Shown: positions 21,100 through 32,276 of the stretch, one piece after another
Numbering within the stretch: the first letter of the stretch is position 1
How the letters are laid out: the number at the start of each line of letters is the position of its first letter
Source of the DNA: Siphonodentalium dalli
Taxonomy: Eukaryota > Mollusca > Scaphopoda > Gadilida > Siphonodentaliidae
DNA: 64,000 nt
Assembly (NCBI GenBank): GCA_032622095.1
Contig: CP136061.1
Coordinates: 98,949,345 to 99,013,344, forward strand
Reading direction: 5' to 3'
Translations under genes and position numbers: made by a program
The notes under the pieces: model-generated
Database searches by the model: none
Told to the model about the DNA's origin: nothing
What the model saw: only the letters and a program-made list of their open reading frames with translations

Positions 21100-23635
21100 A
21101 ATACTATATCTATGGGAAGCATGTATTTGTGATTTTTTGGAAGTAATGAGGCTGGTGTATTAATGATATATTTGCTAAACAAAAGCTCTGGTATTGGAAA
21201 CTGAAATATTTAAATGTAATTTGCAGAGTAAACCTGCGTGCAATCGTTAAGGTTATTTCATCAATCACTATAGTTGGTGAGTTAGACGTGAAGATGCATA
21301 CATAACGGTTATATATTTACACATTGTAGGAGAGGTAGCAGAAAGCGACAGTTGATGACAGTAGTTGCCAAGTGAATCGAAGTTGTGGACGTTTCCGAGG
21401 ACAGGTGAGTGCCCCGTCGTGTTTATGCAATTGTTAAAGGTGCTTACCAGATTGGACGGCCATTAAATGACAAATAATTAAGGCATTGGCATATTGATCA
21501 TGCGAAATTAAATTTACTAGCATCAATGTAAGTTAAGATATATTTATCAACAACGTCCTTTAGAACATCCCAAAAAATTGCGATCAGAATAATTTCATAA
21601 GCATATTTTGTTCAATGTTCTGCAACGGAGGCGACCTTCCGATTACTGTCTATCGCTCAGAACCGACGTGACGACACACCGCCAGGACAAGCCCGATGGC
21701 CCGTATGCTGTCTTTGTGTGATTTTGGTGACCAGGACATTGTGAGACCTCGTCAAAGCCCACCACACGAATGGAAGCCGCGGCCACACATACGAGCCGTT
21801 CTTAACACATTATGTGACAGGATTGCAATATTGTGCCTTCAATAACATGACACGCAGGTCGGAGCCCCATGTCATTATCGTACTTTAGATCCACACATAT
21901 CTGTGGGGGAACTATATACTTGACTACATTGACGAAGAAAAAAGGCGAATGCGCCCACCAAAGCATGACAATTAACCCTCGATATGGCTGCATTTATATG
22001 GTTACTTGATATCATTTGATGGACGGTTCGCCATTGTTTCTTCGCGAATATAGCCGACGGTATTTCCCCCGCATATACATGTGAGGATTTCGTAGCGGTA
22101 CAATGTCGACATGTGGGTCCGGTATATATCTCCGTACGTCTAATGTTACTGCAGGAATAATATTGTCATTATGGCAAAATGGGTTAATAGCGAAACTTAT
22201 GGTTGGTCCTGGTAGCCATCCGTGTGGTTGGGCTTTCGTGAGACCCTCCACTGTTCTGGCCACTGAAACCCCTCCGATACGACATGGGCCGCCCGGGCTC
22301 GTCAGGGCTGTTTTTAGTCACACACCTCATAAGATAACTTTAATTATCTGAACATTGAGACTGCTATTCTCAGAAGTCGGCAATATGCAACAAAAAGCTC
22401 AATCGTTGGCTTATATTTTTACGACTTATCCCCAGGGGAAACTTACATATATTGCATGAATCCGGTACATTTCCCCCCCCCCACTAGGCATTTTGTAACA
22501 GTGTTACAAGTGTTACAAATTATTTAAAGTCCTCAGTATAAAACTGCAGCATATTGTATTCCTACCGTCTCAGTATCTAGAAACTTACCATACTGCCATG
22601 CAAAAAGAGTCAGAGGGCGAGAGGATCTTGTAACCCTATTTTATACTATGCAATAGATGAGTTTACTAGTAACATTTCTCGTGCAAATACTGATGTTTTA
22701 TATTGTTCGTTTAGTTGTTGGTCACTGCACGATATAAATATAATCAACAACACATTAGAAGCGCATATTTCATGCACACGGATTGCAATCAACCTCTCCA
22801 ATCCATCTCGGCGCACGATTTTGTGTCGATTTATATTTCTCATTGTTTGTGACCACTCGTGCTTCCGTACATCTCTTCTCTTAATGGGAGATGGCAATCC
22901 ATTTCACAAACAGTCGTCTCCCAGCGAAGCTGTTCGCATTATCCAATCAGGTAAGCCGCATAAACTGGACGTTCTTGACCTTCAAAAAGATATATCCTGC
23001 AAAAACGAATGGATCTTTGCCTACATTTTATGGCAAAATCAACATATTTACGGGAAAGTCACTACCAAACGCTAACAGGTCTTAATTAAAACATCGTTAA
23101 TTGTGCCTAAGCCGTGGTGAGTCGTTGAGTTTTTTGCTTCTTTGTAGACGTGATAGTGGTACACAACTAATGCACGAAAATTCGAAATGCGCTTTTGTCG
23201 TGGTATGGCGATAATCGCAAGAGGCGTGTAAATCACATTAAAAACGTAGCTCAATCGGGCTACAGTAGACAAAACGAGCTACGTAGACCGTTTTTGATGT
23301 GTGCCCGACCTGGTCAAAGAATGGCCGAACAGAGTCTCAATACAGATGTATATCATGTATTGTGACTCAACAGGGTCTAGCTCTGACAGCCTCTGGTAAT
23401 TTGCAATGAATTTGACAGGAAACACCAATTCAATGAACGATTCTTTCGAAATTGGTCATATTTAATATTATAATGTATTGATACTTGTAAAATATGCAGT
23501 AATAAAATAAATTCATAGTCAGTATTACATTTCGTAGAACTGTTGCTGTACAGAACTAGTTACTAAGTTAGTTTCAATTTGCCAAAACGAAAAAATGGCG
23601 TTTTCAAATTGTTGACAAACTAACAACAGACTAAA
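21100..23635. other. Unassigned stretch with one strong isolated splice donor
   Basis: A consensus donor (GGACAG|GTGAGTG) occurs near 21401 and could end a 5' untranslated exon, but no coding partner is clear. 21650-22330 is more G+C-rich than its surroundings and contains overlapping short frames on both strands without recognisable domains. A C run lies near 22472. A small hairpin lies near 23245-23295, pairing 'aaaaacgta..tagctc' with 'gagctacgta...cgttttt'. Confidence 0.3.
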
Positions 23636-23639
23636 ATAA

Positions 23640-23867
23640 TCACCATTCTGCAATCAAAGCAGGGTCCATGCGACGAATTACTGCCAGATCGTCGGTCACC
23701 GGTCTCTCTCCGATTTCTGGAGGATCATTGTCATATGGTTCAAAAGAGGCTAGATCGAAATCGTCTTCAAGTTCAACGCGAATATCAGATTTTGCCATTT
23801 TCCGCAGCACGTTGTTGTCAGTGACGCAAAGCAGAACTGTGCATTTGTTATCCATCCGTGACGTCAT
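23640..23867 (-). CDS. Short acidic frame, unrecognised
   Basis: From an internal ATG near 23855 the minus frame reads MDNKCTVLLCVTDNN.. then an acidic stretch (VELEDDFDLASFEPYDNDPPE) to a stop at 23640. A longer open version starts further right. The composition is coding-like and unlike the A/T-rich neighbours, but no domain is recognised and it may be an exon or a remnant. Confidence 0.25.
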   Translation of the reverse strand: MTSRMDNKCTVLLCVTDNNVLRKMAKSDIRVELEDDFDLASFEPYDNDPPEIGERPVTDDLAVIRRMDPALIAEW

Positions 23868-23974
23868 ATCACGTGCTCCTCCAGTAGCCATGTGCGCGCA
23901 GTGCAAAATGAAAACAAATATTCGGCGGCTGTTTTGTCCCAAAGATATAAAAATAATTGCGGGATATTTTGACG

Positions 23975-24125
23975 GGATTTTTTGCGTTTGTTGTCACATA
24001 CTGATGCAGCGGATGACGTTCTAAGGGGAAATTGACCACTTGAAGTTCAAATAGGCTTAACCCATGGCCGGCGGGACTTTTAGTTAACACTCTCGCCTAT
24101 GAAAATAATTAGTTGTCTGTAACCT
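23975..24125. repeat. Direct repeat B, copy 1
   Basis: The segment from 'gcgtttgttgtcacatact' to 'gttgtctgtaacct' recurs at 25285-25425 in the same orientation with few differences (shared 'gcagcggatgacgttctaa', 'ccatggccggcgggactttt'). The two copies enclose about 1.15 kb without a recognisable gene. Confidence 0.8.
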
Positions 24126-25284
24126 ATAGGCAGAAAATTCACATTTTTCAAATATCGTTCAGGGCAGCGAATTTAGAAACACTGATAAACAAAGTCTGTC
24201 TTGTTTAGTTGAGCTATTGTATTTCTACGCCCTACCGACCCATTTTCAGAGTATGCGAGACATGTATTAACCCTCTGTCGCCGGAACTTCAACTTTTTTC
24301 GAAGGCGTAATTTTCTGAAAATCATCAATTTTGTGCATATGGGTGGACCTTTAATGTTCAAAATAGCACGGTCGATGTGATGGAAGTTTCTCTAATAGGA
24401 ATTCGACTCAAAACTCCTAAAAAGTACTGAAATTTAAAGGGACATCCGCCTATCATTGAACCAAATGGTGAAATTTTGAGGGGGGGGGGGGTCTATTTCA
24501 AATCCAATTAAACATTGTACTGTTCAAAATTAGATAAATTCCTTAAAAGTATGGTAGATATACGTGACTAGTTTACAGATATGCCTTTCTATCGCGAGTC
24601 TGTTTTTACAAATTAAATTATGATGAAAAACCCTGAATTTTGGGTGTGGTCACATTTGTGGTCATAATATTCCCATTAGTGAGTGGATGGACATGGGACA
24701 TGCGACACTGTGTAGTATATATGCCTATGACAAGCATGACATGAGACATTAGTATCTTTTCTACTAAACTGTGCTTCCAGAGTTATCAGGATTCGATTAT
24801 TGGTGTTATTTCTTACCCCAAAAAATTGGTTAATTTTAAAACGGGGTATTTGGGTTAAAGAACCGCTGGGAGATAATAGGATGTTCAATGACTCCTATAT
24901 TTCTATCGTGTCACGGTAAAGCTTTATTGGTAAAATTGGCGCGGTTTATACGATCAAAGTTCGATTTTCTTTTCAATTATAGGTTACAAGCAACTAATTA
25001 TATAGAGTTACGCTTCTTGAATTTGTGTAGGGAAATTCGAGTCAGCATAAAAACAAATTCTGGCTGCTGATTGGTTGATTGTCATTGAGGGAAATATCCC
25101 TAAGCGGGAACAGAAAATCATAGTCTACGTAAATATGGCGATCGTGTATGTTTAGATGTCCATGAAGAGTCTGGTGGTGTCCAGAAGTTACGGAAGGGGT
25201 CTGGGTATTTTTATGCTGCTGATTTTTGTGCAGTAAATGGGGTAGTTGTGGAAATGCAAGATTATCGTTTGAAAAAATACCGAA

Positions 25285-25470
25285 AATGGCGCGTTTGTTG
25301 TCACATACTGGTGCAGCGGATGACGTTCTAATGGAAAATTGACCACTTGATGTTCAATCCATGGCCGGCGGGACTTTTAGTTAACACTATCGCCTATGGA
25401 AAATAATTAGTTGTCTGTAACCTAGTGGTTACAGTGAAGTAATTATTTCCCATAGGCCTCAGTGTTAACA
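25285..25470. repeat. Direct repeat B, copy 2, ending in a hairpin
   Basis: After the part shared with 23975-24125, this copy runs into an inverted repeat: 'gttaacactatcgcctatgg' at about 25380 is mirrored by 'cccataggcctcagtgttaac' ending near 25470, around 'gtaacctagtggttac'. This suggests both copies derive from the arm of a foldback element, only one of which is complete. Confidence 0.7.
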
Positions 25471-25908
25471 TATAATGGCATGCAGCCCTGAATATCCATG
25501 AATTGTGATAAGTGACTACATGATCACCAGGATTGGCATCTGCGCAATGTTTCTGCATGATAAAAATGGTATCGTTGCGCATGGAATGTACCATTAAATT
25601 TGGGATTTATAATCTAGAGTCAGATTGCATGAACAAAATATTGACATTTTTTACCTCACACGAAAAAAATTCAATCTAGGAACCACGTGCTTTACAATGT
25701 GCTAATGTTTTGTTTGGAGTCTGAAATTTCAAGAGGAGTGATTGCATGTATTTTTTTTGTTTAAATATCGAATCTACTATCAACCAGAGCTCAGAATATT
25801 TTTAATTCTCTATTGCATCTTGGTCCAAAATCCGTTGGAAGGCGCTACCAATCGAATTACTTCACTGTAACCTAGTACCCAGGCCAACACAAAAAAGGAC
25901 AGAATCTC

Positions 25909-26118
25909 TTGGGATATGCATTGATTGAAGCGCGTGATGAAATTGCTAAGGAAAGTAATGACGACGATTCCAAATGTGAAAGCGAAGAGAACCCAACACA
26001 TGACTCTGCTTTGGGGTATGTAATGACTGAGGCGCGTGATGAAATTTCAAAGGAAAGTAATGTACGTTACTCTATTGGTACGATTGAGTCAGGTACGAGA
26101 CTACCTAATTACCTATAA
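25909..26118 (+). CDS. Fragment with acidic ~35-residue tandem repeat
   Basis: The frame holds two consecutive copies of a unit beginning LGY, followed by EARDEI.KESN and an acidic stretch (DDDSKCESEENPTHDSA). The DNA repeat is about 105 bp, a multiple of three, and substitutions keep the amino-acid pattern, as expected for a tandem-repeat protein segment. There is no clear start, and the end runs into a second, non-coding-like duplication (26060-26260, 'gattgagtcaggtacgagactac' twice). No family is recognised. Confidence 0.35.
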   Translation: MGYALIEARDEIAKESNDDDSKCESEENPTHDSALGYVMTEARDEISKESNVRYSIGTIESGTRLPNYL

Positions 26119-26820
26119 TCAAATCCCCCATTAGACAAGAACAAATTACACCGGTGGCGTTAAGTTTACAATTTCAGCCTGTACGTGACTCTATCGGTAC
26201 GATTGAGTCAGGTACGAGACTACATAATTACCCATAATCCAATCGCCCATTTGACCAGGTTTATTATATTTTCGAGAACATATTACACCGGTGTCGTAAA
26301 TAACAGAGTATCCATGCATGCTATTATTTGCTATACCCCCAGCCACAATACTAAGATTCCATTCCCACCACTACTCGAAAGCAGTGTTCGCTGGACCGAA
26401 AAAAAACTTTAGCCAAATGAAAATGTTATTAGCCAAATGAAAAAAACTTTATCCAAATGTTTTTTGGCCAAATTAAAAAAAACTTTGTCCAAATTATATC
26501 ATCATTTTCTGGTCGGTTCACAATTAATGACTAAAATATTTGTTTTAAACTTTATTTGTTATATTCAGAATGAAAACATAATTAAAACAACACAACAAAA
26601 AGACAACTTTAAAAACAATATTATACGAACATATCATCACATATCACATAGGCATTCGCAAACATGAAACTAACATTCTATATAATAATAATAACATGAA
26701 TCCTCTAAACTAATTGTAATAAATCTATGTCGTTGACACTATTGACACCATGGCATGACGGCCGCTAACTATGGCTTATTAGACTTTAGAGCACAATCCC
26801 ATTGTTGCAATCGTTCACTG

Positions 26821-27204
26821 ATTTTTGGTAAAGCACACCGATTCCCAAGGCTGGCGAATGAATAGTTCAATGATTACCCCATTGTTAGGCACACTCAACT
26901 CACAACAGACAAATCGCACGGTCGCTTCGAAGTAGCTTCAATTACCAGAGGCCACAGGGGCACGAACAGCGCTCTGCTTCCCCCAAACACACTGCCATTA
27001 TACGCCGTTACTATTTATGCACATATATAGGGACGGCGTATAAGGGGAGTGGGGTGGGGGATGCACGTCCTCTTGTATAATAACTGAAGCTACATTGAAA
27101 CGACCGCGCGATTTGTTTGTTAAGAGTGGCGCGTCTCGAACAATGGGATATCACTGAAATATTAGTTTGCCAGCCTTGGGAATTGGGTGTGATTTACCAA
27201 AAAT
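26821..27204. repeat. 384-bp imperfect foldback inside the hAT-like element
   Basis: Arms match from the outside ('tttttggtaaagcacacc.gattcccaaggctggc') through 'cgcacggtcg' to a central 'ttatacgccgt...acggcgtataa'. It is followed by a (TA)n run at 27208-27236. Confidence 0.75.
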
Positions 27205-27208
27205 ACAT

Positions 27209-27241
<33 letters not shown>

Positions 27242-27990
27242 ACAGGACGAATGGAGGGGGTGGCAATAGTAACACATGCATTGGTTGAATTATTTATTAA
27301 CTAGTAGAATAATTACATTTATTATAATTATTCCACAAAACTAATCCAGTTCCGAAAATATTCTCAGGACCACTAATCCAACGATGAAACTAAACGAATT
27401 AACATTTACATTTAGAACCACTAAATAGTGATGTATCCAATAATCCAACTTCACTACATAGCGCTCCACATATCCGATATAACAGAACTTGTATCTGGAG
27501 AATCTGGAGGAACCAATGGACTAGTATGGTAGTAATTTCGAAACAGTTTCTCGAAAAGGCGAAACGTTTGTCACATAATAATGATGTGCAGCATTACCTT
27601 TGGCAAAAAGTAGTTGGTTGTTGGTTACAGGTCCAAATTCCATGTCATCATTCTGGCAGACAGACTTCTTCGGAATTCATGATCCACTTATACAATGTAT
27701 ATAATAACAGTAAGACACAATCATGCGACTTCCACGTTTGACTTTCCAAACACATCTGCGAGTGACTTGGTTTCTGAAAACGCGTCACACGTTAATCCGT
27801 GTCGCTTCGGACATATTTATTCACATTCAACGGCGATCGCTGCATGGGTAATCACGATGATTGGTGTGGCTAACGGGTCATTGTGTTCATCTCGGCCAGC
27901 GCACGGATTGTACGTCGTGTTCAACGCACGATCAATTGCGTATTTCGAGATACTCGCATTATATGGGATCAATTGTGCTCCAAGTCGGTC

Positions 27991-28071
27991 AGAGCACGCG
28001 AATAGTTCTTTACCAGAATAAATCTCGTCTCCGACTCGATTTATTCTGGTAAAGAACTATTCGCGTGCTCT
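27991..28071. repeat. Perfect 34-bp-arm hairpin
   Basis: 34 bases starting AGAGCACGCGAATAG are exactly reverse-complemented at 28038-28071 with a 13-base spacer (28025-28037). The lack of any mismatch implies a recent origin or active correction. Confidence 0.9.
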
Positions 28072-28642
28072 AACCATTACGTAGTAATGTGTTAACTGAT
28101 TAATATTTATTGTATTCAAATCTTTTATGATTTGAAGCCCGGTTTATAGACGGAATGCACTTTATGACATACATTACGTAACCATTGAGTTAAGAACTGC
28201 TCTTCTATAACGAACAAAGAATTTAGGTATTTTATCTTACAGACGGCTTAGTCAGTTACATAACCAGTATACAGCTTATACGTTTTGACGATTAGGCTGG
28301 TTAGGCTCTCAACGGAGAGCCCAATGTCTGAACATCAGAAGTCTTTTTATGCGTCAGTAAACTAATGTCATTCGGTCTCGTCGTATTCAGTAGTGCTTCG
28401 TCAGGTTACGGAACGATATTTCATAAGTATGAAAATAACGAAATAGTTTCGTCACCTAACTTCGTCTTGAATGTCGATCTATTGAGCGCTATTATTAACT
28501 AGAATGCACTCAGAGAGATGCCAACGTGCGCAAAAATGTAATAACAAATAATTAAAACAATAATTTCACTGTATTTTACTTAATTTAATTTAATTTAATG
28601 TTAGCAAAAAAAGACAATTACAATCTTCAATAATTTTATTTA

Positions 28643-28810
28643 GGGGATAACAGTGTGGTGTTTTGTGATTTCGGAAAGGTACATGGCGAATATACTGTGG
28701 AAAATTTAGTCAATGGGCGACGGCGGAGCCGGAGCCCATTAACGGGTATTTGCCACAGTATATTCGCCATGTACCTTTCCGAAATCACAAAACACCACAC
28801 TGTTATCCCC
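28643..28810. repeat. 168-bp near-perfect palindrome
   Basis: Arms of about 76 bases (GGGGATAACAGTGTGGTG... and its complement) pair with only a few mismatches around a G+C-rich centre of about 15 bases (28719-28733). No target-site duplication is obvious. Open frames across it are an effect of the symmetry. Confidence 0.9.
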
Positions 28811-29639
28811 ATTCTAATGCTCTTCGAACTTAAACATGTTATTTAGACAAACAAATGGCTCGTAATTATCAACGAAATGTGCGGCCATAGAAAACACTCA
28901 GCCAATTCACGACTTTTTATTTTAAATTTAATGCGCTAAATAAAATATAGTCCCCCAATTACCATCGCTCTTATCGTTAAAAATACTGATAAACATGAAA
29001 AATTGCCACCTCAAATAGAAATAAATATGCACAACAATTAGTTTCTGCGTGTACCTGATGTCTTTTTCAGATGTTTACCACTTACAAATTGCGGTTTTGA
29101 TTTTACCGCGATCTTGAAGTTGAATTGAAACAAGGGAAATTGTTTACTCAATGCGATGGATTTCACGCCGTGTCTGTCGCGGTATCAATTCAAGAAATTT
29201 GGTCAAATGTTATCGAGACACTGACATTGGTGGGGTATAACGTTGTGGTATTTTCTGAAAGTACATGTATACAGGGCGAATGTACTGACTGTCAATTTTC
29301 GACAAAAGCCACATCGCTGGTTTGTTTATATAGCAACGAGCTAGTAACGGAAGTCAGTACCAAGGGCGTCAACTCTATAATCTGCTCCGTAACGTCGCCG
29401 GCACGTACTGCGTAAGGGTGACGTCATGGAGTGAAATCGGTAGGGTGACACCAACGTACGAATCTGACTGATCGCCATACTGTTGCGCGAGCGCACGTAA
29501 TTAGCTTTCTGACTTCATGCTTTCCGTCTCCATTTGGGGTCAAAAAATGTTTAGCCAAATGAAATTTTTATAAGCCATATTCGAAAAAGATTGGCCATTG
29601 GCTAATTTGGCTACCGACAGCGCGAACACTGCTCGAAAG

Positions 29640-30756
29640 GTACCCCATGCACCGTATACTTCGATCATACCCCTACCACACCCCTTCACATTTGTATTGT
29701 AATTTTACCCGTTCTCCTAAACCAAGAACTTAGAATGTCATAAAACTATTTTCCATTCCAATCTGACAATGATCTAGTACAACAGAAGAATAGAGTAATC
29801 TATCCCGAATATTTTGCCAAATTTCCAACAATTGGATAGAGTTATCGCTCCTGACCTGTAAACGATTATCGGCACGAGCTTTTTGACAAAAATCACAGAT
29901 AGCCAGACTGTCATTATTTAATATCATTTGTATACAGGACACACCATATAACGCATATCATTATCACGAAAGAAGACTATTATATAATGATATTGATAAA
30001 TAACTCATTGCTTCATGTTTCGGGAAATGATGTCAGGTTACACGGCTGCTTATTTTTGTTATGTCACGATTTAATACATGTCCACAACCAACTTGCACAA
30101 TTTCTCCGACAAGGAGTTTGCAAAGTACATCGTTTGGTAATGCTTCTTAATCTCCATTACGGCAGCAGTTATACTTAACTCAGCGAAATGGAATGTTGTA
30201 TGTATATTCACCACAGAATAACACATGCCGGTCAGGTTTTTCTTCTGGTTCCATGCCTGAATGTGACCATAATAACAAATTGACGAGAATCGACATATTT
30301 TAAAATGATGGCCTATAGTAATCCTGTTTACTTAATATGGAAATCCCTGTACAACATATAGTGTTACGAATTGCTGTTTTTATGTCATACTATAAAATGC
30401 TCACTCAACCGCATGTACTTGACATCCTCACAACTGCATATCACTAATGAAAACCCACACATACAGGTTGAACTTTCCCCTTAGGAACTGGTTTATTCCG
30501 TAACACGAATACGTTGTTTCATTATGTTTATTCTTTTATCATTTCTATTTATCTTATATCTACCCTGTATCTCTCTGTATTTATATATGTTAAATAACAA
30601 CCTTGCATCTGATCAAACGTCGCTCCAAACGAGGAAGCCTGCCCACCAACTCTGCTTTATCGAAATGAGGTACCACAATGATCCTGGATAACTATCATAG
30701 ATCACGGGTAGGGTTATTCTACAGTCGCGCGCGATACTCAAAACGTAAATACCGAT
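29640..30756. other. Unassigned A/T-rich stretch
   Basis: Short frames at 29730-29942 (minus) and 29987-30178 (plus) carry no recognisable domain. The final part may be the 5' untranslated region of the LINE beginning near 30757. Confidence 0.35.
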
Positions 30757-31535
30757 GTGAGCCATAATTATACATCTAAACTTCTCCTCTACTTCATAAA
30801 CCTATCAATCAACGGAACGAACCAAATCAAACTATTACGCATATTATTGATTGTATCAGTCATGAACGCGGACGACGAGTTCGTAAATCATATACTATTA
30901 AAGAAAAATAGAAAACCTAATTCGACATGTGCACACACAAGTGTGAACGTAGTTGGAATACCAACATGGCTCAGACAATTACTAATAATATCTGGTAATG
31001 TATTGCCAAACCCCGGCCATGAACCATATGATGTACTATCAGTTTTCCATTTGAACGTGCAGAGCATCGTCCCGAAAATAGACTGTCAACTGATATTCAA
31101 AAGTACGATGTGTGTGGTTTCACGGAGTCTTGGCTTGGAACAAGACACAACGCAAACGACTTATACATACCAGGATTTCATGCACCCGATCGCAGGGATA
31201 GAACTAATACTGATACAGTAGGGGGTGGCGTCATTGTCTACATAAAAACTCGTTAACATTCAAACGGAGACGTGACTTGGAGAGAAGTAACCTAGAAAAT
31301 CTATGGACTGAAATTTCAGTGAATGGCCAAAATGTGTTAATCGGTACGTTTTATCGCCCCCCCCCCAAAATGTCCAATTCTGGGGTGAGATAGAAGATAA
31401 TATTGGCGACGTGATCAATGCGTATCCATCTAAAAGAATAGTCATAATTATGTGGAGACTAAAATGAAAATCAGTTTTCCCCAACGAGTACTAAAGTATC
31501 ATCAATATATCAGTTTACTCTTGACCAAGTTATAG
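30757..31535 (+). pseudogene. L2/CR1-like LINE: N-terminal region and endonuclease start
   Basis: The frame 30757-31221 contains a degenerate 2A-like stretch (IISGNVLPNPGH, about residues 77-88), then LSVFHLNVQSIVPKID, the typical opening of an APE-type endonuclease. After a frame change the domain continues: 'GGGVIVYIKT' near 31220-31250, a C run near 31360, then at about 31438-31530 VIIM plus a damaged GDxN motif (read WRLK) and FTLDQVIDRT. The sequence breaks exactly at the foldback element at 31536. It is the first of four pieces of one LINE that resume at 35018 and 40394. Confidence 0.75.
30985..31020 (+). other. Degenerate 2A-like motif
   Basis: GNVLPNPGH occupies the place of the 2A motif of related LINEs, but the Asp, the Glu and the final Pro of DxExNPGP are all changed. 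Ribosome skipping is not expected. Contrast with the intact motif at 6041-6097. Confidence 0.6.
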
Positions 31536-31704
31536 ATAGAACCGCATGAGTGTCTGAATTTTGACGAAATTATCGCACGAGATTTGTTGGCGGAGCGATA
31601 GCTCGAGTGCGGGACGCATGCAGTCCCGCACGAGAGGTATCGCGTTCCGCCAACAAATCGAGTGCAATAATTTCGTCAAAATTCAGACACTCACGCGGTT
31701 CTAT
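31536..31704. mobile_element. 169-bp foldback element inserted in the LINE
   Basis: Arms of about 78 bases starting ATAGAACCGC are inverted around GCATGCA, with few mismatches ('gaattttgacgaaattat' conserved on both sides). It interrupts LINE endonuclease coding after VIDRT. No target-site duplication could be fixed because the flanks are decayed. Confidence 0.8.
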
Positions 31705-32276
31705 TTTTATTACATATCTACGTATCATAGTAAGTTGATTCACAATCGTACATCTCCGGTACAGAAAATGTGAATTTAATTGAGTTTTAACGGCATTTTA
31801 GGGTTAACGCAACAATCAGACAGGGAACGCTTCTATCCGCTAGTGAACTTGACCCATCTTGACCCGCGCAAGGTGTATTTGGGTTTTCCCAGATTTTCCA
31901 AAAATATAACCCAATCAGCGCGCTACGATTTCGGCAAGTGGGTTGTCGCCCTTGCGTTGAAAAGTTGAAAAAGTAAAAATAGTAACGGCGAAGGCCAGTC
32001 TAACAACACTGAATGAAATAGTTCCGTCGACAGATTGCACAGTGTTTTTGCACTAGTGCGATTCTGAGAATTATCACACGCCTGGAACGTCGTGCGATCA
32101 TGCGAATTACGTTGATAGATATGTAATAAATCAATGACTCGACACATTTCACTGGATACTACGAGACATTAAATAGACGTAGCACTAATAAACGAGAACT
32201 GCATGAAAAAGGAAAGTGGAACACTGGAACCCTTCTTTTGCAACTTAACCCCCGTGTACGTAAACATTCACACATA
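31705..32276 (+). pseudogene. Probable decayed LINE sequence between two insertions
   Basis: By position this should hold the end of the endonuclease domain of the interrupted LINE. Translations near 32150-32240 give only faint resemblance to the SDH..R region. I assign it by context more than by sequence. Confidence 0.3.

Larger units (their letters stand above)
26382..29631. mobile_element. hAT-like DNA transposon, 3.25 kb, no transposase seen
   Basis: The ends CAGTGTTCGC and GCGAACACTG are perfect inverted repeats, flanked on both sides by the identical 8-bp duplication CTCGAAAG (26374-26381 and 29632-29639). Subterminal AGCCAAATGAA motifs occur in both ends (near 26412-26460 and 29550-29610, inverted). 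An 8-bp duplication and CA..TG ends are hallmarks of the hAT superfamily. I find no hAT transposase in the interior; it holds three foldback structures and short unrecognised frames, of which 29125-29415 (96 codons, Cys-containing) is the longest. It is therefore non-autonomous or decayed. Confidence 0.85.

Noticed and set aside
21320-21410. 5' exon ending in a consensus donor
   Set aside because: The donor is good, but no promoter, start codon or downstream acceptor in a compatible reading frame could be tied to it.
23975-25470. Direct repeats as LTRs of a 1.5-kb retroelement
   Set aside because: Copies are only ~140 bp, lack TG...CA ends and primer-binding or polypurine sites, and one continues into a foldback arm.
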